From contig NZ_AQXD01000003.1 of NCBI RefSeq assembly GCF_000375345.1, positions 124,001 through 188,000 of the forward strand: 64,000 bases of DNA. The letters are read 5' to 3'. Below the pieces are notes generated by a model, which ran no database searches, was not told where the DNA came from, and saw only the letters and a program-made list of their open reading frames with translations. Positions 62,946 through 64,000 of the stretch are shown piece after piece (the stretch's first letter is position 1; the number at the start of each line of letters is the position of its first letter). This DNA is from Wohlfahrtiimonas chitiniclastica DSM 18708. GTDB taxonomy: Bacteria; Pseudomonadota; Gammaproteobacteria; Cardiobacteriales; Wohlfahrtiimonadaceae. Position numbers and translations under genes: made by a program.

Positions 62946-64000
62946 GTGGATACTTCTCTTAGCATGCTCACACCGCATTCTGTGCCGCTCATCAATCGGG
63001 AGCGCTCGATTCTTGCATTCCAAGAACGCGTGCTTGCACAAGCGAAAAATCCACAACTGCCGCTGTTAGAACGCTTAAAATTCATCGCCATTGTGGCCTC
63101 AAACATTGATGAATTTTTTGAAGTGCGCATGGCAAACATGCAAGAGCAGATTCAATCAGGGCTTGACCGCGTGGAGAATCAATCGGCGCACGAATGGCGC
63201 TTAAGTATTCAGCAATATGCCCTTTACATCACCAAAGAGCAACATCGACTCTTTTTTGATGATTTACTGCCCTTATTGGCGCATGAGCACATTACCTTGC
63301 TTGATGAAAATCAGTGGAGCGATGCACAACATGAATGGCTGTATCATCTATTCATGCAAAACATGCTGCCTGTGTTTACACCCATTGCCTTGGATTTGGC
63401 GCATCCGTTTCCACACATCACCAATAAATCCTTAAATTTCATTGTGGATCTCAAAGGCGTGGATGCTTATGGCCGCAACATTGACACTGCCATTTTGCCC
63501 ATTCCTGAGAATTTACCCCACATCATTGAGCTACCCTCCGAAGATGGCAGCACGCAATTGACCACCATCCAATCTGTGATGGCGGCATTTGTGTCGGACA
63601 TTTTTCCAGGGCTTGAGATCCTTGGGCTCTATCAATTCAGAGCCACCCGCAACAGCCATTTATACATTGATAAAGAAGAGCTGACCAATTTACATCAAGC
63701 GCTGCGTGGTGAGTTGAAACAGCGCGGCTTTGGGCATGCGGTGCGTTTAGAGATTGATGACAGTTGCCCGACTCACTTAAAGCACCTGTTGCTCAAAGAA
63801 TTTGGTTTAGCCCCCGAAGATCTCTATGCACTGCCCCATTATTTTGATTTTTCCCAAATCTATAATGTGCTCGATTACATTGATAAAAAACCACATTTAG
63901 TCTTTGAGCCCATTGAGCGCCACATCCCTGATCGTTGGGAAAAGCGCCGCGATGCTTTTAGCGAAATTGATCGCCAAGACATCTTGCTCCATCATCCTTA
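62946..64000 (+). CDS. ppk: Polyphosphate kinase 1 (5' part, runs off the window)
   Basis: The first 351 codons of Ppk1, which reversibly builds polyphosphate from ATP. The N-terminal domain begins LINRERSILAFQERVLAQA (usually NRELSWLxFNxRVL; here ERSILAFQ) and continues SNIDEFFEVRMA and FTPIALDLAHPFPHI, then IYNVLDYIDKKP near the end. The catalytic histidine domain lies beyond the window. I choose GTG 62946 because AGTAGG precedes it; ATG 62964 is in frame but has no ribosome-binding site. Confidence 0.92.
   Translation, partial: MDTSLSMLTPHSVPLINRERSILAFQERVLAQAKNPQLPLLERLKFIAIVASNIDEFFEVRMANMQEQIQSGLDRVENQSAHEWRLSIQQYALYITKEQHRLFFDDLLPLLAHEHITLLDENQWSDAQHEWLYHLFMQNMLPVFTPIALDLAHPFPHITNKSLNFIVDLKGVDAYGRNIDTAILPIPENLPHIIELPSEDGSTQLTTIQSVMAAFVSDIFPGLEILGLYQFRATRNSHLYIDKEELTNLHQALRGELKQRGFGHAVRLEIDDSCPTHLKHLLLKEFGLAPEDLYALPHYFDFSQIYNVLDYIDKKPHLVFEPIERHIPDRWEKRRDAFSEIDRQDILLHHP

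Overview
The window is a stretch of bacterial chromosome of moderate GC (low-to-mid 40s percent by eye), densely coded on both strands. No phage, insertion sequence, plasmid gene or CRISPR array was seen. Gene content points to a gammaproteobacterium: argC-argJ-argB-argD, ybgC-tolQRA, rph, hflD, sfsA, miaA, mrcB with an LpoP-like lipoprotein, and RNase E. The mix of a choloylglycine-hydrolase relative, an HdeA-like protein, two AbgT transporters, two YkvI-type proteins and a short adenylate kinase suggests the Wohlfahrtiimonas/Ignatzschineria/Cardiobacteriales neighbourhood. That placement is an inference from gene content, not a computed result.

Layout. 1-2190: tail of an unidentified membrane protein and a tandem AAA ATPase. 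2258-13403: an accessory catabolic region. It holds a pipecolate/D-lysine degradation operon (ALDH7-type AmaB, DpkA-like reductase, AmaA-like FAD oxidase), a thiamin-diphosphate-fold protein with degenerate catalytic motifs, a LysR regulator, an MHS-type transporter and a YkvI-family protein at each end. 13440-20505: a divergent EamA exporter/AraC regulator pair, then an envelope-stress cluster (SLT transglycosylase, lysozyme-like secreted protein, linear-amide hydrolase, HdeA-like chaperone, small secreted protein, TPR-like lipoprotein). 20553-24903: thiC under a TPP riboswitch, panD, yhiN and an unknown gene. 24968-29525: a cysteine module (CjaA-like binding protein, ATPase, two permeases, cysK, and an Rrf2 regulator whose start is broken by a 5-bp duplication). 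29634-33886: aspA, an M20 amidohydrolase and an AbgT transporter. 33996-36735: an unusual GMP synthase, adk, an unknown membrane-anchored protein and a candidate small RNA. 36751-41108: argCJBD. 41267-43534: DUF3108 protein and a second AbgT transporter. 43810-53955: a block bounded by two identical tRNA-Asn genes in opposite orientation, holding a TAXI-like receptor, miaA, a KamA-like radical SAM enzyme, hflD, sfsA-rph, infA, tRNA-Pro, an outer-membrane efflux lipoprotein and ybgC-tolQRA. 54026-64000: corC-like gene, mrcB, LpoP-like lipoprotein, rne, a DUF4139 protein and the 5' part of ppk.

Points most worth a second look: (1) a GMP synthase about 110 residues shorter than usual, lacking the glutaminase active-site core while both ends of that domain remain recognisable; (2) an Rrf2 regulator frameshifted at codon 7 by a perfect tandem AAAAT duplication, next to cysK; (3) a 23-bp element shared by cysK and the cysteine transporter (19/23 identical), a likely operator; (4) an orphan promoter-hairpin-terminator unit at 36593-36735 that looks like a small RNA gene; (5) a ThDP-fold protein with both hallmark catalytic/cofactor motifs altered, linked to the pipecolate operon.
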